The translations under genes and the position numbers were made by a program. A model generated the notes under the pieces. The model was not told the DNA's origin, ran no database searches, and saw only the letters and a list, made by a program, of their open reading frames with translations. From assembly GCA_950295325.1 (NCBI GenBank), contig OX485804.1:13456001-13516000 (forward strand): a DNA stretch of 60,000 nt, given 5' to 3'. Source of the stretch: Polytrichum commune. Lineage: Eukaryota; Streptophyta; Polytrichopsida; Polytrichales; Polytrichaceae. Shown one piece after another: positions 59,070 to 60,000 of the stretch. Position 1 is the stretch's first letter. Each line of letters begins with the position of its first letter.

Positions 59070-59290
59070 ATGAAGGAGCTGGGTTTATGAAGGAGCTGGG
59101 TTTGTTTAGTTAGAAAGTAAAGAGCTGGGTTTATGAAGGACCTGGGTTTGTTTAGTTAGAAGCTAAGGAGCTGGGTTCATGAAGGAGCTGGGTTTATGAA
59201 GGAGCTGGGTTTGTTTAGTTAGAAGCTAAGAAGCTGGGTTTATGAAGGAGCTGGGTTTATGTAATTAGAAAGTAAAGAGATGGGTTCATG
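59070..59290 (+). repeat. GAAGGAGCTGGGTTTATGAA minisatellite
   Basis: Repeated units of (GAAGGAGCTGGGTTTAT)n, alternating with TTGTTTAGTTAGAAAGTAAA blocks. Its right end runs into the left arm of the inverted repeat at 59258. Confidence 0.8.
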
Positions 59291-60000
59291 AAGGAGCTTA
59301 GTAGATAGCCTACCTAATTAGCTCATAGACAAGTAGTTAGTTACATTATGCTAGTTAGTGTTATGTGTGGCTTTCACAAGTAAATGTATTTGAGATTGAC
59401 TATAGAGAATAGTGTTTTTTTTAACACTTGCATCCTCTCTTTAAAAATAAACCACGTGCACAACTTAATGGAGAATGTGGAGCACTCTCGCGATGGCAAG
59501 ACAAAGGAAGCAAAGACCAAAGTTAAATCCAAGACCACTTGAAGGGTGAACCTTGCACTATGGACTCATCCAAGTCCAAATCCAATACCGCGGAGGAATG
59601 TGAGGCCAAACCCCCCACCCTTAAGCGTCCGTAGTCCGAGTAGTGGGTTTGGGCTCACATTCCTCCGCGGTATTGGATTTGGACTTGGATGAGTCCATAG
59701 TGCAAGGTTCACCCTTCAAGTGGTCTTGGATTTAACTTTGGTCTTTGCTTCCTTTGTCTTGCCATCGCGAGAGTGCTCCACATTCTCCATTAAGTTGTGC
59801 ACGTGGTTTATTTTTAAAGAGAGGATGCAAGTGTTAAAAAAAACACTATTCTCTATAGTCAATCTCAAATACATTTACTTGTGAAAGCCACACATAACAC
59901 TAACTAGCATAATGTAACTAACTACTTGTCTATGAGCTAATTAGGTAGGCTATCTACTAAGCTCCTTCATGAACCCATCTCTTTACTTTCTAATTACATA
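59258..60000. repeat. Large inverted repeat; right arm runs off the window
   Basis: 59258-59613 pairs with 59644-60000 around a ~30-base loop centred near 59629. Across at least 356 bp per arm I find almost no mismatches and no indels (one clear difference: GTGAGG against GTGAGC near the loop). The right arm has not ended at the window edge, so the true size is larger and may include the minisatellite and LTR-like block. Either a real foldback or head-to-head retroelement, or an assembly palindrome. Confidence 0.93.

Overview
The window looks like nuclear DNA of a land plant, most likely a seedless one (moss, liverwort or lycophyte); the lineage is a guess. Evidence: AT-rich non-coding DNA packed with small DNA transposons, spliced genes with GT-AG introns, a germin-like protein, a strictosidine-synthase-like protein, and a DUF7869-type transposase-like gene of a kind I recall (not checked) as common in moss genomes. 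There are no rRNA genes, operons or bacterial signals.

Layout. 0-7 kb: an apparently intact four-exon strictosidine-synthase-like gene on the minus strand (6733-3048), with a decayed tandem copy of its last exon just downstream. 7-21 kb: no gene I can support, but many MITEs, including a PIF/Harbinger-type element with TAA target duplications and a tRNA-derived SINE with a 13-bp target duplication. 21-22.5 kb: an intact germin-like gene (minus) and a fragment of a second one. 22.5-38 kb: mostly repeats, including a hAT-type MITE with an 8-bp target duplication (sister of one at 0.5 kb), a pogo/Emigrant-like element carrying a broken transposase end, a degenerate minisatellite and several long hairpins.

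38.8-57.9 kb is the interesting part. Two large genes are divergently arranged. On the minus strand is an intact two-exon DUF7869/RNase-H-like gene (about 1005 aa). On the plus strand is a very large multi-exon gene (about 2,250 codons) that combines a ParB/DGQHR-like segment, a region weakly reminiscent of a DNA methyltransferase, an acidic linker, an FCP1/HAD phosphatase-like domain whose DxD motif reads DLN, and a C-terminal duplicated motif. This second gene carries four in-frame stops, each one C-to-T (or G-to-A) step from a sense codon, and a 307-bp tandem duplication that shifts the frame, so this copy is probably dead. Fourteen copies of a short perfect or near-perfect palindrome (core TTCCTCTCG-NN-CGAGAGGAA) lie only in the non-coding leader and introns of the plus-strand gene and in the upstream region of the minus-strand gene. 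I see this pair plus its palindromes as a candidate undescribed mobile or selfish plant system.

58-60 kb: an LTR-like promoter segment, a minisatellite, and one arm plus the loop of a very large inverted repeat that runs off the window end.
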